Source: Piscicola geometra (Eukaryota; Annelida; Clitellata; Hirudinida; Piscicolidae). Taken from it: 64,000 nucleotides of DNA. The notes under the pieces are model-generated. The model was given only the letters and a program-made list of their open reading frames with translations. It ran no database searches and had not been told where the DNA came from. The position numbers and the translations under genes were made by a program. This document shows, one piece after another, positions 27,396 through 57,425 of this stretch. Numbering within the stretch: the first letter of the stretch is position 1; every line of letters begins with the position of its first letter. Where the stretch lies: NCBI GenBank assembly GCA_943735955.1, contig OX030967.1, forward strand, positions 814,880-878,879, written 5' to 3'.

Positions 27396-28478
27396 TAATT
27401 CAATCAATCAATCAACCAATCAGTCAGTCAATCAATCAATCAACCAATCAATCCAAAAAAAATCAATCAATTAAACAAATCAATCAATCAATCAAATCAA
27501 TCAATCAAATCAATCAATCAAATCAATCAAATCAATCAATCAAATCAATCAAATCAATCAATCAATCAAATCAAATCAATCAATCAAATCAATCAATCAA
27601 TCAAATCAATCAATCAAATCAATCAATCAATCAAATCAATCAATCAAATCAATCAATCAAATCAATCAATCAATCAATCAAATCAATCAATCAAATCAAT
27701 CAATCAATCAAATCAATCAATCAAATCAATCAATCAAATCAATCAATCAAATCAATCAATCAAATCACTCAATCAATCAAATCAATCAATCAAATCAATC
27801 AATCAAATCAATCAAATCAATCAATCAAATCAATCAATCAAATCAATCAATCAAATCAATCAATCAATCAAATCAATCAATCAAATCAATCAATCAAATC
27901 AATCAATCAAATCAATCAATCAAATCAATCAAATCAATCAATCAAATCAATCAATCAAATCAATCAATCAAATCAATCAATCAAATCAATCAATCAAATC
28001 AATCAATCAAATCAATCAATCAAATCAATCAATCAAATCAATCAAATCAATCAATCAAATCAATCAATCAAATCAATCAATCAAATCAATCAATCAAATC
28101 AATCAATCAAATCAATCAATCAAATCAATCAATCAAATAAATCAATCAAATCAATCAATCAAATCAATCAATCAAATCAATCAATCAAATCAATCAAATC
28201 AATCAATCAAATCAATCAATCAATCAAATCAATCAATCAAATCAATCAATCAAATCAATCAAATCAATCAATCAATCAAATCAATCAATCAAATCAATCA
28301 ATCAAATCAATCAATCAATCAATCAATCAAATCAATCAATCAAATCAATCAATCAATCAAATCAATCAATCAATCAAATCAATCAATCAAATCAATCAAT
28401 CAAATCAATCAATCAATCAAATCAATCAATCAAATCAATCAATCAAATCAATCAATCAAATCAATCAATCAAATCAAT
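27396..28478 (+). repeat. AATCA-type satellite, 13-bp dominant period
   Basis: A tandem array of ATCA tetramers with one extra A every second or third tetramer, giving 9-, 13- and 17-bp units with 13 the commonest. It starts as looser CAATCAAT sequence near 27396. About 17 bp of the same array reappear at 29928-29944 on the far side of an inserted element. Confidence 0.95.
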
Positions 28479-29927
28479 GGATCTCCGCGCTTGGAGACCC
28501 ACCTTCATACAAACATATACTCATATAGTTTAATTGGCCCAGCTTTGATTAGTCTGCATGCATTTGATTGGTCCACCAAACATAAAATGCACATACACAC
28601 AAGCACAGTTCCATAACAATTATTATAGTCAAGTTTCCAATGTTTAAATAGCTGTATGGTAAAAAAAACGGTAATGCTAATAGGCAAAATAAAATACTTT
28701 AAATATTGCCAATGACTTTTAGTGCTCTGACCAATATTACGCCACAACTTTTTTATTGAACAATTTCTCATATTATTTTTTAATTTATACAAATGTTTTT
28801 CTAGTAATATGGTGAAAAATATCTTATAAATTTAAAATATTATATTTTACCAATTATTAAGTATTTCACGTAAAAGATAGTGCCTCAATTGTTTTTATTC
28901 TCGAAAACCATCCCACTGAGAGAGTATGTTCCTTCCTTATTGAATAAGGCTTATTCATTCTCAATCATTCAACAACAACAAAATGTAAAGGGCTAGAAGA
29001 GATTTGAGCTAAAGAAAACCAAGCACATCCCATGTGCACCAGCAGAAGCAGAAGAGATCAGTCAAGAGAATGGAGCAGCCTATGGCCTGTTGGGTTTTGA
29101 AGTGACTTGCCCACTAACAGTGAAATAGGTCTTTTTTTCAACATTATGACACTGTTTTATAATTTTTTCAAACCCATTATCAACTTAATTTAACCACCTA
29201 TTTTGTATCATAGTAGCTGACATTGATACAAAGAAGATTTAAAATAAAACATGTCAGGACTCTCCAAGAATAAATATTCTGACTGCTGATAGGCAAAAGA
29301 AAATACTTTAAAATTATGAAACATTTACCCACATATTATTAGTAAAACATGCTGATGACTTTTAGTCCTCTGACCAATATTATGCCAACATTTTTTTAGT
29401 GAACAATTTCACATAATATTTTTACATTTTTAACATATCGAGTTAAATAAAGTAGTAAAAACTTAATTTTTAAACGACTGTGAACAGATTTGAATTTGTT
29501 AAAGCTGCAAAGGATATGCTGCAAATTAGAGCAATAAATCATTTCGATGGAATTTTTTCGACTTTGATTGTTTCTATCTTTTTCATTTAGGTTATAATAA
29601 TATTCTAGAAGTAAATAAGCCATAATTATTGTTCATTTTACGATATATCTCGTATCCAATAGTTGCCGAAATATATAAAAAATATGGCCGCCTTTATTTA
29701 TCATTATTTTCATGTCTTTCATACATCAGCTGATATTAGTAAATAAACAGTGCCGTTAGCTCTAAAATGTTAATCTTAAAGCAGCATAATATATGTTTTA
29801 GTCATGTTTTTACACAAATAGTGACCAATCAAAGTCATGCATATATTAACGCTGGGCTAATCAAACTACTTATAAATGTATGGGTATATGTTTGTATGGA
29901 GGCGGGGGTCTCCAAGCGCGGAGATCC
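28479..29927. mobile_element. Unclassified TIR element inserted in the AATCA array
   Basis: The two ends are inverted repeats of about 50 bp or more: GGATCTCCGCGCTTGGAGAC on the left is mirrored exactly on the right, and ACAAACATATAC further in is also shared. Both sides are flanked by AAATCAAT (28471-28478 and 29928-29935), consistent with an 8-bp target duplication, although the target is itself a tandem repeat. Internal blocks near 28680-28780 and 29285-29430 are direct repeats of each other (AAATACTTTAAA, then CTCTGACCAATATTA). No transposase frame is present, so it is non-autonomous and I cannot place it in a superfamily. Related sequence, inverted, lies at 32790-33430. Confidence 0.75.
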
Positions 29928-30186
29928 AAATCAATCAATCAAATTTCTATATGATTATATATCTCATAGCCGCATATACATGTATTGGTCTTTAAAATTT
30001 AATTTACAAATTAGACCTCAATTTTTTCTCATTAATTTATATATACAGTAAAACTTCTCTTATGCAAACCCTCTAACAAGCGGAATGCCCTCTCATAAGA
30101 ACGACTTCAACTGTCCATCACATCCACATCTAGACTTTTCCAAAATACAATTAATTTTTCCCACCTAGAATAACTTCTAAACTTAA

Positions 30187-30375
30187 AGGGTGAACAGGTA
30201 GCTGAGTCGGCAACGACTCTCGGCTTGACCAATAATGAAAGGTCTTAGGTTCAAGTGCAACCAAAGCCCTAGTAACCCAAAGGCGCAAATGAAATATGCA
30301 GCCTAACTGGCCTGGAAGCCCGTTCGGGATATACGCCACTATGAGGATGCTCGTCATTATTATTATTATTATTAA
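30187..30375 (+). mobile_element. tRNA-derived SINE (SINE-2, full copy)
   Basis: A box-like TAGCTGAGTCGGCAA and B box-like GGTTCAAGTGC are spaced as in a tRNA promoter. They are followed by a unique body and an (ATT)n tail. A second copy lies on the minus strand at 59361-59560 and a 3' fragment at 27266-27320. RNA polymerase III transcription is inferred from the boxes. Confidence 0.8.
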
Positions 30376-30672
30376 ACAACGTGATGCAAGAATTATACAA
30401 GCCTTCAAAGTAAGATATCGTACTAAAATGTTGAGGTTTGTTCTCCATTCTTTGGACGAAGATGAAAATGAAATCTCAGAAAAAAGAAAAAATGAAGAAG
30501 TGTGTGAGGAAGATCCAGAGACGGTGTCCCACAGAGAAGCATGGAAGATGAAAAACACATTGTTGAAATTTAGATTGAAAGAGAAAGATTTTGAGCTCAA
30601 AGAATGTTTGTTGAAAATAAAAAACTTATTGAAAAATCCTATTGCCTATTTGCAAAAAACAATTGAAAATTA
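30362..30672 (+). pseudogene. Tigger/pogo-like transposase C-terminal fragment
   Basis: The frame reads QRDARIIQAFKVRYRTKMLR and continues with an acidic tail and KMKNTLLKFRLKEKDFELKE. Tigger and pogo transposases have a conserved LQPLD.GII..FK..YR..L segment just after the last DDE residue, which this matches. The catalytic domain is missing: the SINE-2 tail runs straight into the fragment. Nearby ACAGTAAAACTTCTCTTATG (30044-30063) resembles pogo-type termini, but I could not pair it with a second end. Confidence 0.5.
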
Positions 30673-31020
30673 ACTTAACTTTTATATCTAATGTTAGCCA
30701 CTTTCTTTGACGAGACGTCATATTATTAAGAAGCTAAACTAACGATGGTCTAACGTGAGATCCACCCCAAGCTCACCACATAGTATTTTTGTTCACTAAA
30801 GAACTTCATTGAGTTTGAATTTTTATATTTAGCTTTAACTTTTTATTTTTCAAATTTCGAGCTTTTAGTGAGTTATAAAAAAGAAGAATAAATTAATTGA
30901 GTTGAGAATAATATTGAAGTAGGAAAAGATAAGCAATATTTAGATTCAAATTTTGTAAGAATTTTTAATATATTTAGAAAAATTAGTTATTTATTGGATT
31001 GACTTAAGTCCAGAAAAAGC
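30673..31020. other. No recognised feature
   Basis: AT-rich sequence between the Tigger-like fragment and the degenerate 30-bp repeats. I see no open frame, inverted repeat or tandem repeat worth naming. Confidence 0.5.
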
Positions 31021-31024
31021 GATT

Positions 31025-31880
31025 GAGGGCTAAAAGTTTGCAAAGATTGTGTTTATAGAAGGCAGTTGGTTGTGTGTAGGAAGGGTGGTTGTGTTTAGAG
31101 AAGGTAGTTGATTGTGTGCAGGAAGGGTGGTTGTGTGCTGATGGGGTGCGAAGAAGGTGATTGATGGTTTATTGGTTGCAGATGAGGCAGTTGATTGGGT
31201 GCAGATAAGGCAGTTGATTGGGTAAAGAGAGGGTGGTTGATTAAGTGCAGAAAGAGGTTAGGTTTGATTTGGTGCTGAGAAGGTGGTTAAGGGTTGACTG
31301 GGTGCAAGGAGGGTTGACTGGGTGCAAAAAAATGATTGACTGGATGGGTTGGTGGGTGTTTGTGTGGGTTGGTGATCGTAGGCTGATCAGGCGCAGAAAG
31401 GGTGGTTTAGGCTTGATTAAATGCAGGGAAATTGTTTAGTTCATTCTTGTGCAGAGAAGGTGGTCAAGTTCATTCGGGTGCAGAGAAGGTGGTCAAGTTA
31501 AATTGGGTGCAGAGAAGGTGGTCAAGTTCATTCGGGTGCAGAGAAGGTGGTCAAGTTCATTCGGGTGCAGAGAAGGTGGTCAAGTTAAATTGGGTGCAAG
31601 GAGAGTGGTTCAGGGTTGATAAAGTGAAGTTTAAGGTTGATTGCATGCAAAGCAGGTGGTTGAGGGCTAATTGGGTGCAAGGAAGAAGGTTTAAGATTAA
31701 TTGAGTGCAAAAAAGTGGTTGTTTGGGTGCCGGTTTGGTTAAAGATAGTTGTATGGGTGCATAAAAAGTGGCTACAGGGAAAGAAGTTTAATTGGTTACC
31801 GAGAGGGTGCTTGAAGACTGATTGGTGCAAGGAGAGTGGTTTAGGGTTGATTGGATTCAGGGAGGGTGGTGCATTTGATT
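31025..31880 (-). repeat. Degenerate 30-bp repeats related to satellite 2
   Basis: The region is a loosely tandem series of about 30-bp units with a consensus containing GATTGGGTGCAGAGAAGGTG then GTTGAGG. The reverse complement of satellite 2 reads GATTAGGTGGAGAGAAGGTG then GTTGAGG, so the two arrays are related and in opposite orientation. Copies here are far more diverged, apart from five fresh copies at 31440-31590 (CAGAGAAGGTGGTCAAGTTC). Confidence 0.75.
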
Positions 31881-31989
31881 TTCATTTATTTAAAGAGTTA
31901 TTAAAACACTTTAAATAAATTTACAAGAAAAGCTGTGAGCACTTACTAGTTTTATACTAGCTATACAAATAATTAGTGATTGATTGATT

Positions 31990-32306
31990 GATTTTATACT
32001 AATGTCAAATATATTTTTTGGGGTCTATATCGTTCACAGTCTGACAGACGCAGGCCATGTTACAATGGTTCTTAGAACCATGGTTCTTATGCACCAGAGA
32101 CGCCACTCCACAGAACGTACAAATTTCTCAATGCATACGTCGAAAACACCGCATCATATACCTAAGTTATGTGATAGTTCATGGTTGCTCGTCAGAGATT
32201 CGAACAGGCAATCATTAAACATTACGATTAAAATCTTAAGTCGTTCGATTAAACTTTATCATTAATCATTATAGGCAATTAAAATTTTTAATCCAAGAAC
32301 AGCTCT
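31990..32306 (+). mobile_element. hAT 3' end remnant
   Basis: TTTATACTAATGTCAAATA at the left matches an internal block of hAT copy A (near 25310), and AATTTTTAATCCAAGAACAG then CTCTA at the right matches its terminus. The middle contains unrelated sequence, so the copy has been interrupted. Confidence 0.5.
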
Positions 32307-32789
32307 AGTATTTATATTTATAGTTTTTGTTGCATGAATTTGCTAGGGAACCTCTGATTCCATCCTTCAAAATGAACAAGAACGAGATTTTTGGCGGCAT
32401 TGAACTCCATGATCCTCGCCTTGTACCTGGAAGGTGATGAAGGCTGCTGTAAGATGTTGATCACAACACTTATGATTTTTAAATATTTTAAAGTGATTTA
32501 TGTGTTAACTGAAATTAATTGCAAAATATACCAGCAATTGAGATAATCTTTAGCTTCAAGCCTGTCGCCAACTTTCCAAATAACTTCATTTTTATCCATT
32601 TAAAAAAGTTACCTAATCCTTAAGTCTTAACTTAAGACTCTTAACTTAAGGCTTAAGATACGTCCATAATATGGACTCCATATACATAAAACAATAAGAT
32701 ATATGGATACGTCGGAAAAGATATCTACGATTACTATTGTGTTCAAAACGGGATACTTTGGAAAGCGTACTCGGAAGCATAGACATAGC

Positions 32790-33430
32790 AATATAAAAAC
32801 AGCTGATGGCAATGTTTATTTATTTCTTGAATCAGCTGATTGTTGGTTTCTAACAATAACAAGAAGCGGCCATATTATTTTAGATTTCGGCAAACTATCC
32901 GAGGCGAGATATATCGTAAAATGAACAATAACTGAGACTTCTTTTACTTCTTTTTTTAACATATTTTTAAAAAGTTATATGATAGTTCACGATATATATT
33001 TCGCAAACTATCTGAGGCTAGATATATCGTAAAATGAACAATAAATGAGGCTTCTTTACTTCTTTTACGAATAATTTTTTGAGTAATTAATAATAATTGT
33101 ACTCAGTAATGTCAAATCTGGTATATATTTCGGCAAACTATCTGAGGCGAGTAATATCGTTAAATGAACAATAAATAAGGCTTCTTTACTTCTTTTATGA
33201 ATACTTTTTTGAGTAATTAATAATAATTTTACTCAGTAATGTCAAATCTGTTCACATTGAAATTAAAATTATTTACATAAAAATAAGTCAAAAGATCTGC
33301 GTTGTTTTTAACTCTCTAAACTAAACTAATAGGAGAAAAAATCTTATTAATTTAAAGTATTTTATTTTGCGTGTTAGCAATACCGTTTTATAACCATACA
33401 GCGATTTAAACATAGGAAATTTGTCTATGT
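32790..33430 (-). repeat. TE-derived sequence with three tandem 113-130 bp copies
   Basis: Blocks here match, in reverse complement, parts of the element at 28479-29927 (AAAGTATTTTATTTTGC, and CGAGATATATCGTAAAATGA). Inside, a segment starting TTTCGGCAAACTATC with CGTAAAATGAACAATAA occurs three times, beginning near 32886, 32999 and 33128. It ends less than 200 bp upstream of the CDKAL1 start codon. Confidence 0.65.
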
Positions 33431-33603
33431 CAATCATTAATCTCATTTGCATAAATTATGAGTATGATTTCCAAAGTAAACCGTTCAAAACTCTGTGTAC
33501 GTGGTGGGCGAAAATATCATAACTAAACATGTTTCACTTTGTATTTTAAAACATTAAATAATTCTGCTAAAACTGTTGACTTTAGAAGTTTTTAATTATA
33601 ATA

Positions 33604-52941
<19,338 letters not shown>

Positions 52942-53410
52942 AGAGAGCTGTAGGTTATTGGGCTGTTTTGGCGCTAAAGAAATATAATTTAACAATTGTG
53001 CTTGAGTACATACCTACATTTTTCTTAATTTTTGTTATTTTCGTGTTACAAATATTAAAAGTCTGAAAGTTTTATGGAAAGTGATCTTGCACCCGACCAA
53101 GATTCTGAGTAGATGATTTTTAATATAAATTTAAAATTGACTTCAAGTATATAAAAAATATCTACCGTAAAATACGAGATTGATTGGACACCCTAACCCG
53201 TAATTTTTCGAAAAAATAATTAAATAAACATTTAAAACAGTAGATCCACTGGAAAAAGAAATAGTTTAAAATTTGGTACACCCATTGTTTCTAGAGAAAC
53301 TTAAATACATCTAGAAGATTATTTTTACATATTTTAAATATTATTAGAATCAAACGAAATAAGCGTAATAAGTGGACTTTTCTAGATTTATTTTTTGATA
53401 GATGCCTGGT
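52942..53410. other. CDKAL1 3' flank
   Basis: Probable 3' UTR followed by AT-rich sequence. No canonical AATAAA lies within the first 250 bp after the stop; the first clear one is AAATAAACA near 53220. Confidence 0.5.
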
Positions 53411-53416
53411 TTTACT

Positions 53417-53575
53417 AACTACCAGAACTATTTGAAGACGAAGGTGATGGTGAATATCAAACAGCGTCATTAATTCCTCAACTTTGAAACAAGAATGAAT
53501 TAATTGATCTAATCAGAAATCTCAACTTGTCCAAAAAAGCTTCTGAATTAATAGCTTCTAGATGGAATAAAAAAA
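53417..53575 (+). pseudogene. Fragment of the same multi-copy ORF family as 39081
   Basis: Plus-strand LPELFEDEGDGEYQTASLIP, one stop, then KNELIDLIRNLNLSKKASEL match the LITQ..LNDLVRDLNLSK segment of the family noted at 39081-39560. It is short and interrupted. Confidence 0.5.
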
Positions 53576-53735
53576 AATAATGGAAAAAGTAACTAAAATA
53601 ATTTTTGGCCTTATTAAATAATCTAACACCCCAAACAAATGGGTTGAGTTACGTAGTTAAAGGGGGGAGCTTTAATAAATAAGTAAATAATATTTTGGTA
53701 GACGCCATTACGGGCTTTTTTAATTCTCTTAGTTA

Positions 53736-54197
53736 TACAAGTTAATCAATTAACGACAGTTAAAATTTAACTCCGTTAAATATTTTAACGCATTAAAAAA
53801 ATTAACGCTTTTATAATTTTTAATTCATTCAGAAATTTTCAAATTGAACTGTTTTTTCCTGTTTTGCTTAACATTTATTTCCAAATTGGAACAGAGAATA
53901 AATAAACAGAATATCAAATGGTCAAAAATTGCCACATAATTAGACCAACGATTTAAATTTTTAAAATTTCTACAAAAAATGAAAGAGTTAAAAAAACTAT
54001 AAGAAGAAAAGAAAACCCTAAAAACTATACAGCCTTCACCAAAAAAAGACTACAAACATATGTAACTTCAGATTCTGAAGATGAAGATACCTCAATGATT
54101 AATAAGTCAATCATTAAACGTTATAGAAAAGAATCTGAATTAGGCTTTGAGAGTTGTCTTCTTGTTTTGTGGCAACAACACGAAGGGGCATATCCGG
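53736..54197 (+). mobile_element. hAT-family element, copy E (truncated)
   Basis: Matches copy A from the AATTAACG subterminal zone through GCCACATAATTAGACCAACG and ATTCTGAAGATGAAGATACC. It stops abruptly within CATATCCGG at 54197, where a direct repeat unit begins. The transposase frame is broken. Confidence 0.75.
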
Positions 54198-54300
54198 CGG
54201 GATGCAGTCAATTCACCCCATAACCGATTCACCCCATAACCGATTCGCCCCTTAACCGATTCATCCCATAACCGATTCACCCCTCAACCGATTCCCCCTT
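54197..54300 (+). repeat. Direct repeat R1 (16-bp CACCCCATAACC units)
   Basis: Starts CGGGATGCAGTC and continues as six or seven units of ATTCACCCCATAACCG with small variations. The same ordered string, including the variant ATTCGCCCCTTAACCG in third place, occurs at 56450-56537. Confidence 0.9.
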
Positions 54301-56448
54301 ATGATATTGATATAAATGCCCTGTGAACATTCTATATGGGCTAAATGGGCTAAGGGTAATCAATATGGGTCCTATATGGGCTTCGTGGGCTAGAGATTAT
54401 CTATATGGGCTAAATGGGCTTTAAAAAAGAATAAAATTTAACGTGTTTTTAAAGAAAAACCTATGTGGGAAGTATATGGGTTCTAAATGGGCTAAATGAG
54501 CTTTGAATAATAATATAAGTTGAAGTGTTTTTATGGAGAACCTATATGGGCTAAATGGGCTTTAAAAAAAATACTTCTAAGTGTTTTCAAGAAAAGCCTA
54601 TGTGGGTCCTATATGGGCTAAATGGGCTTTGAATAATAAAAAAATTAAAGTGTTTTTTGGAAAGCCTATGTGGGTCCTATATGGGCTAAATGGGCTTTAA
54701 AAAAATAATAATTCTAAGTGTTTTCAAGGAAAGCCTATGTGGGTCCTATATGGGTCCTATATGGACTAAATGGGCTTTGAATAATAAAAAAAATTAAAGT
54801 GTTTTTATGGAAAGCCTATTTGGGTCCTTTATGGGTCCTATATGGGCTAAATGGGCTTTAAAAAAATAATAATTCCAAGTGTTTTCAAGGAAAGTCTATG
54901 TGGGTCCTATATGGGTCCTATATGGGCTAAATGGGCTTTGAATAATAAAAAAAGTTCAAGTGTTTTCAAGAAAAGCCTATGTGGGTCCTATATGGGTCCT
55001 ATATGGGCTAAATGGGCTTTGAATAATAAAAAAAAGTTCAAGTGTTTTTATGGAAAGCATATGTGGGTCCTATATGGGCTAAATGGGCTTTAAAAATAAT
55101 AATAATTCTAAGTGTTTTCAAGGAAAGCCTATGTGGGTCCTATATGGGCTAAATGGGCTTTGAATAATAAAAAAAGTTCGTGTTTTTATGGAAAGCCTAT
55201 GTGGGTCCTATATGGGCTAAATGGGCTTTGAATTAAAAAAAAGTTTAAGTGTTTTCAAGAAAAGCCTATGTGGGTCCTATATGGGCTAAATGGGCTTTGA
55301 ATAATAATAAAAAGTTTAAGTGTTTTTATGGAAAGCCTATGTGGGTTCTATATGGGTCCTATATGGGCTAAATGGGCTTTAAAAAAATTAAAATGCTAAG
55401 TGTTTTCAAGGAAAGCCTATGTGGGTCTTATATATTTATTATTTTGTTATTTTAGTCATTTGAATTTATTATCCGTTTTATTTTAGAAATTTTATCTTCT
55501 GTTGTAATTATTTAAAAAGTATTTGTCTATAAAAGTCATTCTGGTTTCTTATTAAAGTTGTTAAAAACATTTCTCATTATTAAATATTAATATTAAAAAA
55601 TATAAAGTTATGCAAACAATTATTCAATAGCTCAACAAACTTTTTGAAACCCCACAAGTTGTAATCAATGTATTTAATACCTATATAAGATACCAGCCAT
55701 TTTTATCAATTTGTGTAATGCCAAAAGATAGCCGGTTAGGACTCCCCTTGACCAGAACAGATGAAACCGTGGTATTTAATTCATCAATAAATTATTCGCA
55801 ACAGGTTCTGTCAAAACCAACTCAACTCAAACATACAAAAGAGAAATCAAAGTACACGTGTCCAAATTAGAAAAACAAGCCAAGCGAAATTCAAAAAAAA
55901 ATCTTGAAGAACCCGATTAATCACATATTTGGACTATTTTTCTTAAATCTTTAAATTTATGTTTGGCAGAAATATTGTAATTGCTTTTTTTTTAAAATAA
56001 ATAATTTATTAATCAATCATGTGTTGCCCGTATAGCCCATATGGGACCCACTTAATTCGGTGTAGCATTTTGACATGGGTCCCATATGGGCTGCCCATAT
56101 AGTTGCCCATATAGCCCATATGGGACCCACTTAATTCGGTGTAGCATTTTGACATGGGTCCCATATGGGGCCCATATAGTTGCCCATATGGGACCCATAT
56201 AGGTCCCATATAGAATGTTCACTGGGTGATTATGAGGGTGATATTGTAGATAATGATAATAAATTAAAGAGAAAAAGTGATGATAATGATGATGAGGCAA
56301 TGATGATGATGATTAAACGGAGAGTTAAGGATTTAGAAGAATCGGTAGGAAAAAAACTTTGCTGAATAAAGCTTTTTGAATTCCATCTAACAATATTTTC
56401 TTCAATATTTTGATTGTCTTGAATTCTACAACTGAAGAGGTTGGTTGA
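54301..56448 (+). pseudogene. Duplicated 3' fragment of the Tudor-like gene, split by a transposon
   Basis: 54301-54318 plus 56227-56448, joined across the insert, match the last part of the gene at 22336-23085 and about 95 bp beyond its stop. The peptide DYEGDIVDNDNKLKRKSDDN corresponds to DYEGDIVVNDNKLKRKSDDY. An extra A near 56350 shifts the final residues. Homology stops at GGTTGGTTGAA, where direct repeat R2 starts. Confidence 0.88.
54319..56226. mobile_element. 1.9-kb TIR element loaded with minisatellite
   Basis: The ends CCCTGTGAACATTCTATATG and the complement of CCCAGTGAACATTCTATATG are inverted repeats. It is inserted into the gene fragment with an apparent 2-bp TG duplication. The left half (54340-55440) is a 60-75 bp tandem repeat containing GTGGGTCCTATATGGGC and TAAATGGGCTTT. 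The right end (56030-56220) holds the same motifs inverted, in a repeated 70-bp block with CACTTAATTCGGTGTAGC. The middle is AT-rich. No transposase is present. Confidence 0.85.
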
Positions 56449-56537
56449 ACGGGATGCAGTCGATTCACCCCATAACCGATTCACCCTATAACCGATTCGC
56501 CCCTTAACCGATCCACCCCATAACCGATTCACCCCTT
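56449..56537 (+). repeat. Direct repeat R2, partner of R1
   Basis: Same string as R1 in the same orientation (CGGGATGCAGTCGATTCACC, then CATAACC units). R1 and R2 bracket the Tudor-like gene fragment exactly. Confidence 0.9.
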
Positions 56538-56759
56538 AAAATAGTTTAAAACGGAATTTATTTTTTATAGGTATTTTGCTAAATTAAAATAATAAATTAT
56601 TATTTTTTAAATAATGAAAAATATAAAAAACTATAATTTTTTCAAATAAATGAAAAACTTTGAAAAAAGTATATAAAATGAATAAATAAATTTTTTTTAA
56701 AAGATAAAATGAATGGCAAATTAATTTTTTAAATATATAAAAAATTATAAAATAAAAAA

Positions 56760-57170
56760 AAAATTATAACATAAATAGATAATTATAAAATAAATAGATA
56801 ATTATAAAATAAATAGATAATTATAAAATAAATAGATAATTATAAAATAAATATATAATTATAAAATAAATAGATAATTATAAAATAAATAGATAATTAT
56901 AAAATAAATAGATAATTATAAAATAAATAGATAATTATAAAATAAATAGATAATTATAAAATAAATAGATAATTATAAAATAAATAAATAATTATAAAAT
57001 TAATAGATAATTATAAAATAAATAGATAATTATAAAATAAATAGATAATTATAAAATAAATAGATAATTATAAAATAAATAAATAATTATAAAATTAATA
57101 GATAATTATAAAATAAATAGACAATTATAAAATAAATAGATAATTTTAAAATAAATAGATAATTTAAAAA
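56760..57170 (+). repeat. 19-bp AT-rich tandem repeat
   Basis: About 21 copies of AATTATAAAATAAATAGAT. Confidence 0.95.
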
Positions 57171-57425
57171 TTTAAAAAATTATAAAATAAATAAATAGTT
57201 ATAAAATAAGTAAAAAATTATTAAATAAATGATAAATTATTAAATAAAAAAATAATTATTAAATAAATAAATAATCATTTAATAAATAAATAATCATTAA
57301 ATAAAAAAATAATTATTCAATAAAAAAATAATTATTCAATAATTATTCAATAAAAAAATAATTATTCAATAATTATTCAATAAAAAAATAATTATTCAAT
57401 AATTATTCAATAAAAAATTAGATGA
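57171..57425 (+). repeat. AT-only tandem repeats
   Basis: Shorter related units, including AATAATTATTCAAT with a poly-A spacer, repeated about seven times. Confidence 0.9.

Noticed and set aside
33446..33457. Octamer-like ATTTGCAT upstream of CDKAL1
   Set aside because: A single 8-base match in AT-rich DNA is expected by chance, and there is no supporting promoter architecture.
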